Below, piece by piece: positions 1-9,723 of a stretch of DNA of 64,000 bases. This stretch comes from Thermodesulfovibrionia bacterium (GTDB lineage Bacteria > Nitrospirota > Thermodesulfovibrionia > UBA6902), in contig CAMYND010000009.1 in NCBI GenBank assembly GCA_947259645.1, positions 71,241 to 135,240 on the forward strand, in the 5' to 3' direction. A program made the translations under genes and the position numbers. Within the stretch, counting starts at the first letter, position 1. Every line of letters begins with the position of its first letter. The notes under the pieces were generated by a model. The model saw nothing but the letters and a program-made list of their open reading frames with translations, had not been told where the DNA came from and made no database searches.

Positions 1-23
1 TAGATAAAAAAGATTAATATTCA

Positions 24-53
24 TTGACAGCAGTAGTTCGGATCGTGTATAAA
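24..53 (+). promoter_or_regulatory. Putative sigma70 promoter of the nuo operon (TTGACA-N18-TATAAA)
   Basis: TTGACA at 24-29 and TATAAA at 48-53, just upstream of the nuoA ATG at 61. Confidence 0.6.
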
Positions 54-60
54 ATCTTCA

Positions 61-432
61 ATGCCAGGAACTTATATCCCATGGGACTATGTCCCGGTTA
101 TGATAGTGTTTGCATTTGCCGTGATGATAGGCCTCGGTGCGCTCGTTGGCGGGCTCCTCGTTAGACCACGGCGTCCCTACGCGCAGAAGTTAGCCCCTTA
201 TGAGTCTGGAAATCCACCGGTAGGAGAGCCCAGATATAAATTCTCGGTAAAGTTCTATATAGTAGCGATGCTCTTTGTTGTATTTGATGTTGAAGCTGTT
301 TTTATGTATCCCTGGGCTGTTGCTTTTGACAAGCTCGGGATGTTCGGGTTTATCGAAATGATGCTGTTTATATTTATTCTGCTTGTCGGGTATATCTATG
401 TCTGGAAGAAAGGGGCATTTGTCTGGGAATGA
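61..432 (+). CDS. nuoA: NADH-quinone oxidoreductase subunit A
   Basis: 123 aa; [39 protein letters not shown] signature; first gene of a syntenic nuo cluster. Confidence 0.97.
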   Translation: MPGTYIPWDYVPVMIVFAFAVMIGLGALVGGLLVRPRRPYAQKLAPYESGNPPVGEPRYKFSVKFYIVAMLFVVFDVEAVFMYPWAVAFDKLGMFGFIEMMLFIFILLVGYIYVWKKGAFVWE

Positions 433-950
433 GTGAGAGTCAGAATACAGACCTGATTGAAGTAGCAGAGAACACGAAGATAATTCCTGGGGCCAATACG
501 ATAATCACATCCCTTGACCAGCTGGTCAACTGGGGAAGGAAAAATTCTATATGGCCGATGACGTTCGGTCTTGCCTGCTGCGCTATTGAGATGATGGCAG
601 CAGGTTCAGCCCATTATGATTTTGACCGGTTCGGCATTGTGTTTCGCGCGTCGCCGAGACAGGCTGATGTAATTATTGTCGCGGGCACAGTAACGAAAAA
701 AATGGCGCCTGTCGTAAGAAGGGTGTATGACCAGATGCCGGAGCCTCGTTATGTAATTGCTATGGGAAGCTGTGCATGTTCCGGCGGAGTGTTTAATACC
801 TATTCGGTTGTCCAGGGCTGTGACAGTTTTTTGCCCGTTGATGTGTATGTCCCGGGATGTCCGCCCAGACCAGAGGCCCTGATGGAAGGGGTCATGAAAC
901 TTCAGGATAAAATACAAAAGGAGCATTTGAGATGGAGCCCCTGGAGATAG
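429..950 (+). CDS. nuoB: NADH-quinone oxidoreductase subunit B
   Basis: [11 protein letters not shown] and [16 protein letters not shown] motifs; ATGA overlap with nuoA. Confidence 0.97.
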   Translation: MSESQNTDLIEVAENTKIIPGANTIITSLDQLVNWGRKNSIWPMTFGLACCAIEMMAAGSAHYDFDRFGIVFRASPRQADVIIVAGTVTKKMAPVVRRVYDQMPEPRYVIAMGSCACSGGVFNTYSVVQGCDSFLPVDVYVPGCPPRPEALMEGVMKLQDKIQKEHLRWSPWR

Positions 951-1462
951 TCGCACGAGTCAAGGACAAGTTTTTCAGTGAAGTTGTGACTGTCTCGGAG
1001 TTCCGGGACCAGGTATCTGTAAGCGTGAAGCGGGAGAGGCTTCTTGATATCTGCCGCTTCCTTCATGATGATCCTGAAACGCATATGGACTACCTGGCGG
1101 ATTTATGCGGGATTGACTATCCGGACAGAAAGTTCCGTTTTGAGGTCGTATATAATCTTTTTTCGATGAAGCACAGGCATCGTCTTCTCATCAAGGCTCT
1201 CATTCCGGAAGATGATCCGACTGTCGAGAGTGTTGTTCCTGTCTGGAATGGCGCGAACTGGCATGAACGGGAAGCCTGTGATATGTATGGAATCGTGTTC
1301 AACGGGCATCCTGATTTACGGCGCATTCTGATGCCTGAAGACTGGGAAGGATACCCGTTGAGAAAAGACTATCCCCTAAAGGGACCAGAGGACCGGGAAT
1401 ATAAAGGATTTGAAGAACTGAAAGAGCTGCACTCTCATGATGATGAGTGGAGAATTACGTAA
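932..1462 (+). CDS. nuoC: NADH-quinone oxidoreductase subunit C
   Basis: 30 kDa subunit motif [40 protein letters not shown]. Confidence 0.97.
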   Translation: MEPLEIVARVKDKFFSEVVTVSEFRDQVSVSVKRERLLDICRFLHDDPETHMDYLADLCGIDYPDRKFRFEVVYNLFSMKHRHRLLIKALIPEDDPTVESVVPVWNGANWHEREACDMYGIVFNGHPDLRRILMPEDWEGYPLRKDYPLKGPEDREYKGFEELKELHSHDDEWRIT

Positions 1463-1618
1463 AACCCTTTAACCGATTTTCGCGTTTTTCATTAGCAGTC
1501 AGATTTCATGTATTCACCGTAACTTGGTGAAAGCATCTGTAATACAGGATAAGCCTGTTTCTTTGCTGTTAGTCAGTAATAATTTTGAAAACCGGTTTTT
1601 TAATAAAAGAGCAGAACA

Positions 1619-2818
1619 ATGTCTGACAAGGATAATAAACTTAAATTACTGACAAAAGAACTGACCATCAATATGGGTCCGCAACATCCTGCGACGCACG
1701 GTGTGTTGAGACTTGTCGTTGACCTTGATGGTGAGACGGTTGTTAAGTGTACACCCTACGTTGGTTATCTTCACCGGGGAGTTGAAAAGCTCGCAGAGCA
1801 CAGAAATTATATGCAGATCCTGCCGCTCACCGACCGCCTTGATTATATTTCATCGATGTCCAATAACATTGGCTATTGCACCGCTGTTGAGAAGCTCTTC
1901 GGCATTACGTTAACTGAAAGAACAGAGTACATAAGAACCATTGTCGGAGAACTGTCCCGCATTGCAAACCACCTGTTATGGCTTGCCACACATGCCCTTG
2001 ATATTGGCGCGATGACAGTATTTCTCTACTGCTTCAGGGAACGGGAACAGATAATGGACTTGTTCGAGAGGCTCTGCGGCGCGCGCCTTACCGTGACTTA
2101 CACGAGAATCGGCGGGTTGAAAAATGATGTTGATGCTCAGTGGCTTGAAGATCTCTATGCTTTTACCAATGAATTCCCGATGAGAGTCGAACAGTACGAA
2201 ACACTTATTGACCAGAACCGTATATGGCTGCGCAGGACGAAAGGTATCGGGGTCATATCCGCGGAAGAGGCGATTAACTGGGGATTGAGCGGGCCGACAC
2301 TCAGGGGTTCGGGAGTTCCCTATGATGTGCGGAATATTGAACCCTACGGTGTCTATGACAAGGTCAAGTGGGAGGTCTGCACCGCAAAAAACGGAGACAT
2401 ATATGACAGGTACCGGGTGAGGATGGATGAGTTCCGGCAGTCCAATTCGATTATCAAGCAGTGCATTGAGCAAATTCCCGATGGCCCGATAATGTCTGAC
2501 GCACCCAAGTTCACACTGCCGGCCAAGGACAAGGTGTTAAGTGACATGGAGCATCTGATTCACCATTTTGTTCTGATAACAAAGGGCCCACAGACAGCAC
2601 CGGAAGGGGAGCTGTATGTCCCGACCGAGGTACCGAAAGGAGAACTGGGGTTTCATTTTGTCAGCGACGGGGAGGGAAAACCCTATCGTATGAGAATACG
2701 GTCCCCGTCCTTTGTCCATGTGTCCGCGTTGCCGACGATTTGTGAAGGTGAACTGATAGCGGATGTTATCGCAAATATTGGAAGTATAGACATAGTATTA
2801 GGAGAATGCGACAGATAA
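1619..2818 (+). CDS. nuoD: NADH-quinone oxidoreductase subunit D
   Basis: [16 protein letters not shown] start and the 49 kDa family C-terminus ([13 protein letters not shown]). Confidence 0.97.
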   Translation: MSDKDNKLKLLTKELTINMGPQHPATHGVLRLVVDLDGETVVKCTPYVGYLHRGVEKLAEHRNYMQILPLTDRLDYISSMSNNIGYCTAVEKLFGITLTERTEYIRTIVGELSRIANHLLWLATHALDIGAMTVFLYCFREREQIMDLFERLCGARLTVTYTRIGGLKNDVDAQWLEDLYAFTNEFPMRVEQYETLIDQNRIWLRRTKGIGVISAEEAINWGLSGPTLRGSGVPYDVRNIEPYGVYDKVKWEVCTAKNGDIYDRYRVRMDEFRQSNSIIKQCIEQIPDGPIMSDAPKFTLPAKDKVLSDMEHLIHHFVLITKGPQTAPEGELYVPTEVPKGELGFHFVSDGEGKPYRMRIRSPSFVHVSALPTICEGELIADVIANIGSIDIVLGECDR

Positions 2819-2832
2819 AATGCTGATAGCTG

Positions 2833-3321
2833 ATGGCTGTCCGCTTTGAGCTGATTATGTTTAACGAAACCGTAATAAATGAGATCAATGGTATTCGGAA
2901 GAAGTACCCTGACCGCAGGAGTGCGCTTCTGCCTTCCCTCTATATTGCCCAGCGGGAATTCGGCTGGTTGAGCCTCAAGGCGATGTCATGTGTGGCAAAG
3001 GCACTGAACCTGCCTGAGGCTGATGTCAGGGGAACGGCTTCTTTTTATTCCATGTTCAAACACAACCCTGTTGGACGCAATGTTATTCAGTTGTGCACCA
3101 ATGTTTCCTGCATGATTCTCGGTGCGGAGAAACTTGTTGATTTCCTGAAGTCAAAATATGGTGTTCACCCTAATGGAACAAGTGAGGATGGACGGTTTTC
3201 CCTCGTCATAATGGAATGTATCGGCGCCTGCGGCACTGCGCCGGCAATGCTTGTTAATACGGATTTTCATGATGAGCTGTCAGAATCGAGAATTGAGGAG
3301 ATTTTAGAAAAGTACAAATAG
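2833..3321 (+). CDS. nuoE: NADH-quinone oxidoreductase subunit E
   Basis: Thioredoxin-like 2Fe-2S motifs CTNVSCMILGAE and ECIGACGTAPAMLVN; true start may be ATG 2857. Confidence 0.95.
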   Translation: MAVRFELIMFNETVINEINGIRKKYPDRRSALLPSLYIAQREFGWLSLKAMSCVAKALNLPEADVRGTASFYSMFKHNPVGRNVIQLCTNVSCMILGAEKLVDFLKSKYGVHPNGTSEDGRFSLVIMECIGACGTAPAMLVNTDFHDELSESRIEEILEKYK

Positions 3322-3359
3322 AAATCCCGTGAAGTGTTGAATGTGATGTATTAAAGAAA

Positions 3360-4616
3360 ATGGAAAATTTTCTCCTGAAAAACATAGATAATCCCAACTC
3401 AGCCGACATTGCTGAATATGAACAGGCCGGGGGGTATAAGAATCTGTCCAAAGCGCTGGGAATAAAGCCGAAGGACGTGCTTGATGAGGTCAAGGCTTCA
3501 GGCCTGAGGGGGCGCGGTGGTGCTGGATTCCCGACAGGGATGAAGTGGACTTTTGCCACAGCTGATCCTAAATTTCCCAAGTATTTAATGTGCAATGCTG
3601 ATGAAGGTGAGCCGGGCACATTTAAGGACAGGCCGATTCTTGAAAAAAACCCGCACCTCCTTATTGAGGGGATGGCAATATCCGGATATGCACTGGGCGC
3701 GGAATACGGTCACATATATCTCAGGGGCGAGTATCCTGAGGCTGGGGATATCCTGAATTCAGCAATAAATCAGGCGAACGAGAAAAACTATCTGGGAGAG
3801 AACATCCTGGGCAAAGGCATAAAATTCAAACTTTCAGTGCATATGGGCGCGGGGGCTTATATCTGCGGGGAAGAGACCGCCCTCATTGAATCTATTGAAG
3901 GGAAAAAAGGTCAGCCCAGGAACAAGCCTCCCTTTCCTGTGAATGTCGGGGCCTGGGGCATGCCCACGATTGTGAACAATGTGGAAACTCTTTCAAATGT
4001 GCCCTATATTATCGAGATTGGCGGTGAAAATTACGCTAAAATCGGCAGCAGTGAATGTCCGGGCCCGAAGCTATTCAGCGTGAGCGGCTGTGTGAACAAG
4101 CCCGGGGTTTATGAGCTTCCGATGGGGACGACACTTCAGGATATTATCTATAACCATGCAGGCGGGATGCGGAATGGCAAGAAGCTCAAGGCAGTCATTC
4201 CGGGCGGTATATCAACACCGGTGCTTCCTGCCGACGCAATAGACTGTGCCATGGATTTTGTTGCGATGCCAAAGGCCGGAAGCATGCTCGGTTCAGGCGC
4301 TGTAATCGTGATGGATGAAGATGTCTGTATGGTGAAGGTAACCTACAGGGCGCTGAAGTTTTTTGAGCATGAATCATGCGGTAAATGTGTGCCCTGCCGG
4401 GAGGGCACGGACTGGCTCAGAAAAATTCTTGAGCGAATAGAAAATGGCAAGGGCACGCAAGGAGATATAGAACTCCTGTCTGATGTAGCCGGGATTATGT
4501 CAGGCAAAACATTCTGTCCCCTCGGTGATGGAGCGGCCGGTGTAGTTATGGGAATGATAAAACATTTCAGATCTGAATTTGAAGAGCATATAAAAGAAGG
4601 AAAGTGTACATTTTGA
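3360..4616 (+). CDS. nuoF: NADH-quinone oxidoreductase subunit F
   Basis: GLRGRGGAGFPTGMKW, GAGAYICGEETALIESIEG, ESCGKCVPCREGT. Confidence 0.97.
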   Translation: MENFLLKNIDNPNSADIAEYEQAGGYKNLSKALGIKPKDVLDEVKASGLRGRGGAGFPTGMKWTFATADPKFPKYLMCNADEGEPGTFKDRPILEKNPHLLIEGMAISGYALGAEYGHIYLRGEYPEAGDILNSAINQANEKNYLGENILGKGIKFKLSVHMGAGAYICGEETALIESIEGKKGQPRNKPPFPVNVGAWGMPTIVNNVETLSNVPYIIEIGGENYAKIGSSECPGPKLFSVSGCVNKPGVYELPMGTTLQDIIYNHAGGMRNGKKLKAVIPGGISTPVLPADAIDCAMDFVAMPKAGSMLGSGAVIVMDEDVCMVKVTYRALKFFEHESCGKCVPCREGTDWLRKILERIENGKGTQGDIELLSDVAGIMSGKTFCPLGDGAAGVVMGMIKHFRSEFEEHIKEGKCTF

Positions 4617-4680
4617 AAATGAACCGGAGCGGAAAGGATGACATTTATACGTACGAAGAGATTCCTTGCTCCAGATTGCT

Positions 4681-7248
4681 ATGATTACACTCACTATTAA
4701 CAATAAAGAGATATCTCTGGAACAACCGATGACCGTTCTTGAAGCGTCACGACAGGCGGGCATAAAGATTCCGACCCTCTGTTATTTCGAAGCGCTCAAA
4801 CCCTATGGCGGATGCCGGCTCTGCGTTGTTGAGGTGGAGAGAATGCCCAGGCTTCAGACCGCCTGCACATTGATGGTGGCTGATGGTATGGTTATTCAGA
4901 CCGAGTCAGATACTATCTCTGAAGTGAGGCGGGGCATCTTAGAATTTCTGCTTATCAACCATCCTCTTGACTGCCCCTACTGTGACAAGGCAGGGGAATG
5001 TGAACTGCAGGACCTGGTGAATAAATACGGACCGGCAGTGGGCAGGCATAAAGAGGAAAAAAGAAAAGTCCCTGAAAGTCATAAAGATCAGATTCTCGCC
5101 AGAAACATGGAGCGATGTGTTGCCTGCACAAGATGCGTGAGAATGTGCAGCGACGTACAGGGAGCATCAGCAATTTCGATGATGGGAAGGGGCAATGATA
5201 CTCGCATGGAGCCCTTTTCAGCTGATTCATTCAATTGTGAGTACTGCGGGAACTGTCTCACTGTATGCCCGGTGGGTGCTATATTGAGCCGTTTATATCT
5301 TCATAGTTTCAGGCCCTGGCAGGTTGATCGTGAAGTTGACACTGTCTGCTCATACTGCGGTGTAGGATGTTCTCTGACGGTCCAGGTGAGAGATGATTCC
5401 ATAAAGCGTGTTATCCCCAAAGAGGGGAAAGGTCTGAATAAAGGCCTTCTCTGTTCACGAGGACGCTTTGGGTATGAATATATCGGTAGTGATGATCGGC
5501 TGACAACGCCTCTGGTGAGAAAGAACGGAAAACTCGAGCCAGCCACATGGACTGAAGCGCTTGAGATAGTAGCCGATAAACTGCAGGGGATACGGAAGGA
5601 AAGCGGTGGTGTCTCAATTGCAGGGATCGCTTCTCCCAGATGCTCGAATGAGGACAATTACCTGTTTCAGAAATTCATGCGGATGACCTGCGGTACCAAT
5701 AATATCGATTCAATTTCCCGGACAGGATATGGCGCCGCGCAAAAATATTTTGAAGACCTCCTGGGGCAGGGAATTACGTCAAACTTAATAGATGGCTTGA
5801 AGAATTCTGAGGCCATCGTTGTTCTTGGTGGTGATCCAACTTCAATAAACCCGATTCTCGGGCTTTCCATTAGAGAGGCTGCGCGGCGTGGGGCTCAGAT
5901 CGCTGTTATTGGAAACGCAAAGGGCCTTGAACGGTTTAAGACTCTGCAGATAACTGCGCCGGTGTTTGAAGAGGCAGCAGTTCTTGAGTCATTGCTCGCA
6001 CAGGTCTTTGCCTCTAAAGGAGAACGGGGAGAACACGCGTTTCTGGACAGGGGGATCGCTGATATGGCTGCCGGGACATCAACGGTGAGTGATGTCAAAG
6101 GATTGGATGATCTGAAAAAGATACTCCTTGAAAGCCCTTCTACTTCAATTGTTTTCGGTACTGATCTGGTCCAGAGATCAGACGGACACCGTTCCCTCTT
6201 CGCTGTCTCAGGTCTGACATACCTCCTCGAAGCACGGCTCTATCTCCTGTCGGAAAAAGCAAATGAGCAGGGGGTAATTGATGCCGGGTGCGTTCCTGAT
6301 ATGCTTCCGGGTGGAAGGCCCCTTCATATAGAGGACTTTAAAAAGAAATTTGAGATGCTTTGGAAAGACAGTCTTCCTGATTTCAAGGGTAAAACACTAA
6401 TGGAAATAATTGAGGGGGCCAGGACCGGCGACATCAAGGCACTCTACATAATGGGAGAGAACCCTGTCTTTAATCTGCCTGACGCCAAGTATGTAAAAGA
6501 AGCACTGGATTCCCTTGATTTTCTGGTGGTGCAGGACATCTTCCTCAGTGAAACTGCTGAGCTCGCTGATGTTGTCCTTCCTGCACTTGGGTGGGCGGAG
6601 CGGACAGGAACTGTTACTAATCTTGAGAGAAGAATCCAGGTCCAGAAAAAGGCGGTGGAGACATCCGCAGGCATGGAAGACTGGAGAATCATTTCAGAGA
6701 TCTCGGGAAAAATGGGATACAAAATGGAATACAAGGATTCAGAGGATATAATGGATGAACTGGCACAGGTATCTCCCCTCTACCGTGACCTTACCTATAA
6801 AGAGATCGACAGGGGCAAGAGTATCTGGCCTTATCATGGCGAGCCTCTTCGGGGCGCGGAGATCAGTGAAATTCCTGCTGGAGAAGAGGTTCAATCCGGA
6901 AATGGAGCTGATTATTATCTTGCGGTGGACAGGCCCCTGTTTCATTCAGGAACATTATCGAGAAGGTCCCCGGCTCTTACAAAGATCATGCCCGAACCCG
7001 TTCTCAGGATCAGTGCTGCGTCAGCAGAAAAACTGGGCCTGACTGACGGCGACAGGGTGAACGTGACAACATCGGCAGGAAGCAGTGAAACAGTAGTTGT
7101 GGTTGATGATTCAATAACTGATAACAGGGTATACATGGGCAATAATTTTAAGGACAGGGGGGCCTGCAGATTACTCAACTTCAGGCTCGACTCTGTGACA
7201 AAGGCACCGGGCATTGAGGGCTGCGGAGTCACGATAGAGAAACGATAG
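4681..7248 (+). CDS. nuoG: NADH-quinone oxidoreductase subunit G with molybdopterin-oxidoreductase domain
   Basis: N-terminal 2Fe-2S, several 4Fe-4S motifs, N7-like CSYCGVGC...LLCSRGRFGYEY, molybdopterin domain; start set to ATG 4681 (ORF track begins at 4666). Confidence 0.93.
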   Translation: MITLTINNKEISLEQPMTVLEASRQAGIKIPTLCYFEALKPYGGCRLCVVEVERMPRLQTACTLMVADGMVIQTESDTISEVRRGILEFLLINHPLDCPYCDKAGECELQDLVNKYGPAVGRHKEEKRKVPESHKDQILARNMERCVACTRCVRMCSDVQGASAISMMGRGNDTRMEPFSADSFNCEYCGNCLTVCPVGAILSRLYLHSFRPWQVDREVDTVCSYCGVGCSLTVQVRDDSIKRVIPKEGKGLNKGLLCSRGRFGYEYIGSDDRLTTPLVRKNGKLEPATWTEALEIVADKLQGIRKESGGVSIAGIASPRCSNEDNYLFQKFMRMTCGTNNIDSISRTGYGAAQKYFEDLLGQGITSNLIDGLKNSEAIVVLGGDPTSINPILGLSIREAARRGAQIAVIGNAKGLERFKTLQITAPVFEEAAVLESLLAQVFASKGERGEHAFLDRGIADMAAGTSTVSDVKGLDDLKKILLESPSTSIVFGTDLVQRSDGHRSLFAVSGLTYLLEARLYLLSEKANEQGVIDAGCVPDMLPGGRPLHIEDFKKKFEMLWKDSLPDFKGKTLMEIIEGARTGDIKALYIMGENPVFNLPDAKYVKEALDSLDFLVVQDIFLSETAELADVVLPALGWAERTGTVTNLERRIQVQKKAVETSAGMEDWRIISEISGKMGYKMEYKDSEDIMDELAQVSPLYRDLTYKEIDRGKSIWPYHGEPLRGAEISEIPAGEEVQSGNGADYYLAVDRPLFHSGTLSRRSPALTKIMPEPVLRISAASAEKLGLTDGDRVNVTTSAGSSETVVVVDDSITDNRVYMGNNFKDRGACRLLNFRLDSVTKAPGIEGCGVTIEKR

Positions 7249-7256
7249 GACAGATT

Positions 7257-8228
7257 ATGACTTTTTCATTAGTGTTGTGGACATTTATCAAGGTAGCGAT
7301 AGTGGTTAGCATACTCATGCTCCATGTCTCGTATGTTGTTTATTTCGAACGCAAGGTCATAGGCCACATGCAGGCCCGTATGGGACCCATGCGCGTGGGA
7401 TGGCACGGGTTGCTTCAGCCCATAGCCGATGCGATAAAACTGTTTTTTAAAGAGGACATCATGCCGTCACAGGCTGATAAGTCGATATTCTACATCGCGC
7501 CCATAATCGGTGTACTTGCAGCGATAGGGTCTATAGCGGTAATACCGATGTGGGATGGCTTTGCAATAGCAAATATCAACATTGGCCTGCTGTTTATACT
7601 GGCCCTCTCGTCAGTTGGTTCCTATTCGATTATCCTTGCCGGCTGGGCGTCCAATTCAAAATACTCTTTTCTGGGCGGACTGCGTTCAGCTGCCCAGGTC
7701 ATAAGTTATGAAATCGCCATGGGACTGAGCCTGGTCGGGATTATGCTGCTCTCAGGGAGCGCCAATCTTACTGATATTGTCCACGCGCAGTCTGACTACT
7801 GGTTTATTTTTACACAGCCGGCAGCGTTCTTTGTATTTGTTGTAGCGATTATCGCGGAGACAAACAGGGCGCCCTTTGACCTTCCTGAAGCTGAAACAGA
7901 GCTTGTCGCGGGCTACGCCACTGAATACAGCGGCATACGGTTTGGTCTGTTCTTTATGGCTGAGTACGCCGGGATGTTCATTATGTCAGCCCTTGCTGTT
8001 GTCTGCTTCCTTGGCGGCTGGGATGGACCCGATATCAGGCTACTGGCCTGGGTCCCCGGTTTTGTCTGGTTCATATTAAAGGTATATGCATTTATCTTTT
8101 TCTATTTCTGGATACGGGCAACACTGCCCAGGTACAGGTATGACCAGCTGATGAGTCTCGGGTGGAAATTGTTTATACCCCTTGCACTTGCAAATGTTGT
8201 GTTTACGGCGTTGTTAAAACTGCTGTAA
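7257..8228 (+). CDS. nuoH: NADH-quinone oxidoreductase subunit H
   Basis: YFERKVIGHMQARMGPMRVGWHGLLQPIADAIKL and AETNRAPFDLPEAETELVAGY. Confidence 0.97.
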   Translation: MTFSLVLWTFIKVAIVVSILMLHVSYVVYFERKVIGHMQARMGPMRVGWHGLLQPIADAIKLFFKEDIMPSQADKSIFYIAPIIGVLAAIGSIAVIPMWDGFAIANINIGLLFILALSSVGSYSIILAGWASNSKYSFLGGLRSAAQVISYEIAMGLSLVGIMLLSGSANLTDIVHAQSDYWFIFTQPAAFFVFVVAIIAETNRAPFDLPEAETELVAGYATEYSGIRFGLFFMAEYAGMFIMSALAVVCFLGGWDGPDIRLLAWVPGFVWFILKVYAFIFFYFWIRATLPRYRYDQLMSLGWKLFIPLALANVVFTALLKLL

Positions 8229-8274
8229 GGTGATAATGAAATGGTAAAAAGCGAAAAAAGGAAATTTGATTTCA

Positions 8275-8829
8275 ATGACGTTTAATGAACTGGTAAAAAA
8301 AGTATTTTTCATCGAGATTCTCCAGGGTCTTGCCCTGACCTTTAAAACGTGGGTAACCCCGTCGGTAACGCGTCAGTATCCAACAGAGAAGCGGGAACCA
8401 TTTCCCGGATCGAGGGGGCTTCACGCCCTTGTGAGAGATCCCGAGACAGGCCGGGAAAAGTGTGTGGGCTGCGGACTCTGTGCTGCCATGTGTCCTTCCC
8501 AGTGTATCTATATTTACACGAGCGAGGGAGAGGACCACAAAAAAGTCGTAGACCGGTACGAGATAGAAGTTTTGAGGTGCGTTTACTGTGCCCTCTGCGT
8601 TGAGGCCTGCCCCTATGGCGCTATCGCGCTGTCTCCTCACTTTGAGTACTCGGGCTACACACGGGAAGAATTTTACTACAAAAAAGAACGGTTGCTTGAG
8701 AACTGGGACAAATACATGGCTGACCCCAGGGGTGCTGAATACCTTGACAAATTCTGGGGGCCGAAATCATCTGACTTTGAGCTGCCTGACGGGCCTGAGA
8801 CAGGTTCTGAAGAGAGGAAGGCGTCATGA
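8275..8829 (+). CDS. nuoI: NADH-quinone oxidoreductase subunit I (2x4Fe-4S)
   Basis: CVGCGLCAAMCPSQCIYI and CVYCALCVEACPYGAIALS; likely start ATG 8275. Confidence 0.95.
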   Translation: MTFNELVKKVFFIEILQGLALTFKTWVTPSVTRQYPTEKREPFPGSRGLHALVRDPETGREKCVGCGLCAAMCPSQCIYIYTSEGEDHKKVVDRYEIEVLRCVYCALCVEACPYGAIALSPHFEYSGYTREEFYYKKERLLENWDKYMADPRGAEYLDKFWGPKSSDFELPDGPETGSEERKAS

Positions 8830-9344
8830 CGGTTCATCAGCTGATTTTCATATACTTTGCGATCGCGATGACCGGAATTTCTCTTTTGGTAGTGACCAGG
8901 CGGAACCCGGTTCACAGCGTGCTCTTCATGCTGGTCCTTTTTGTCCATATTGCAGCGCTCTATCTTTTCCTGAACGCTGAATTCCTGGCGGCTGTGCAGA
9001 TCATTGTCTATGCCGGGGCGATAATGGTTCTCTTTCTCTTCGTTATTATGCTCTTAAACCTGAGGCGGGAGGAGACAGAAGAGAAGTTCCACAGGCAGTG
9101 GCCGGTCAGCGCAGGGGCCGTGGCAGTGCTTGCGGTTTTTTTTATCATGATTGTCAGCAAAATTGTTGTTCTGCCAGCACTGGGAGAATACTCGATAGAT
9201 GCGATACGGTCAGAAGGAAGCATCATGACGGTTGGGAAAGTTCTGTTTACAAAATACCTGCTGCCATTTGAGATAGCCTCAATTATTCTCCTGGTAGCAA
9301 TTATTGGCGCAATTGTTTTGGCAAAGAAAAGTACAAACAGCTGA
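8826..9344 (+). CDS. nuoJ: NADH-quinone oxidoreductase subunit J
   Basis: RRNPVHSVLFMLVLFVHIAALYLFLNAEFLAAVQIIVYAGAIMVLFLFVIMLLNL. Confidence 0.96.
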   Translation: MTVHQLIFIYFAIAMTGISLLVVTRRNPVHSVLFMLVLFVHIAALYLFLNAEFLAAVQIIVYAGAIMVLFLFVIMLLNLRREETEEKFHRQWPVSAGAVAVLAVFFIMIVSKIVVLPALGEYSIDAIRSEGSIMTVGKVLFTKYLLPFEIASIILLVAIIGAIVLAKKSTNS

Positions 9345-9378
9345 CCGCTGAAGGTCAGCAATAAGAAGGAGGAGTTGG

Positions 9379-9681
9379 TTGGTTCCGTTAAGCTGGTACA
9401 TAATGTTAAGCGCGGTCATGTTCAGTATCGGTGTCTTTGGTTTTCTGGCGAGGCGCAATCTCATTATAATGTTTATTTCCCTGGAGCTGATGCTTAATTC
9501 TGTAAATGTCAGCCTGGTCGCCTTTAGCCATTATCTCCAGTCCATGAACGGCCAGATACTCGTCTTTTTTGTTATAACTGTTGCAGCTGCAGAGGCAGCG
9601 ATAGGGCTGGCAATATTGATCGCCTATTATAAAAATAATCCCACAATCAAAGTGGATGAGATTAACCTGTTAAAAGGATGA
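9379..9681 (+). CDS. nuoK: NADH-quinone oxidoreductase subunit K
   Basis: Typical 100-aa NuoK ([20 protein letters not shown]); TTG start preceded by GGAGG. Confidence 0.96.
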   Translation: MVPLSWYIMLSAVMFSIGVFGFLARRNLIIMFISLELMLNSVNVSLVAFSHYLQSMNGQILVFFVITVAAAEAAIGLAILIAYYKNNPTIKVDEINLLKG

Positions 9682-9687
9682 TGTGAC

Positions 9688-9711
9688 AGGGGTGTTTTGC
9701 AATACGCCCCT
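9688..9711. repeat. Imperfect palindrome of GTAGGGGC...GCCCCTAC type
   Basis: AGGGGTGTTTTGCAATACGCCCCT centred on TTGCAA, between nuoK and nuoL. Confidence 0.6.
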
Positions 9712-9723
9712 ACGGTGAATGCA

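Noticed and set aside
1976-2473. 165-aa minus-strand ORF inside nuoD
   Set aside because: Shadow ORF opposite a well-supported coding sequence.
9697-9723. TTG 9697 as the nuoL start
   Set aside because: It lies inside a palindromic repeat; ATG 9724 gives the normal NuoL N-terminus.
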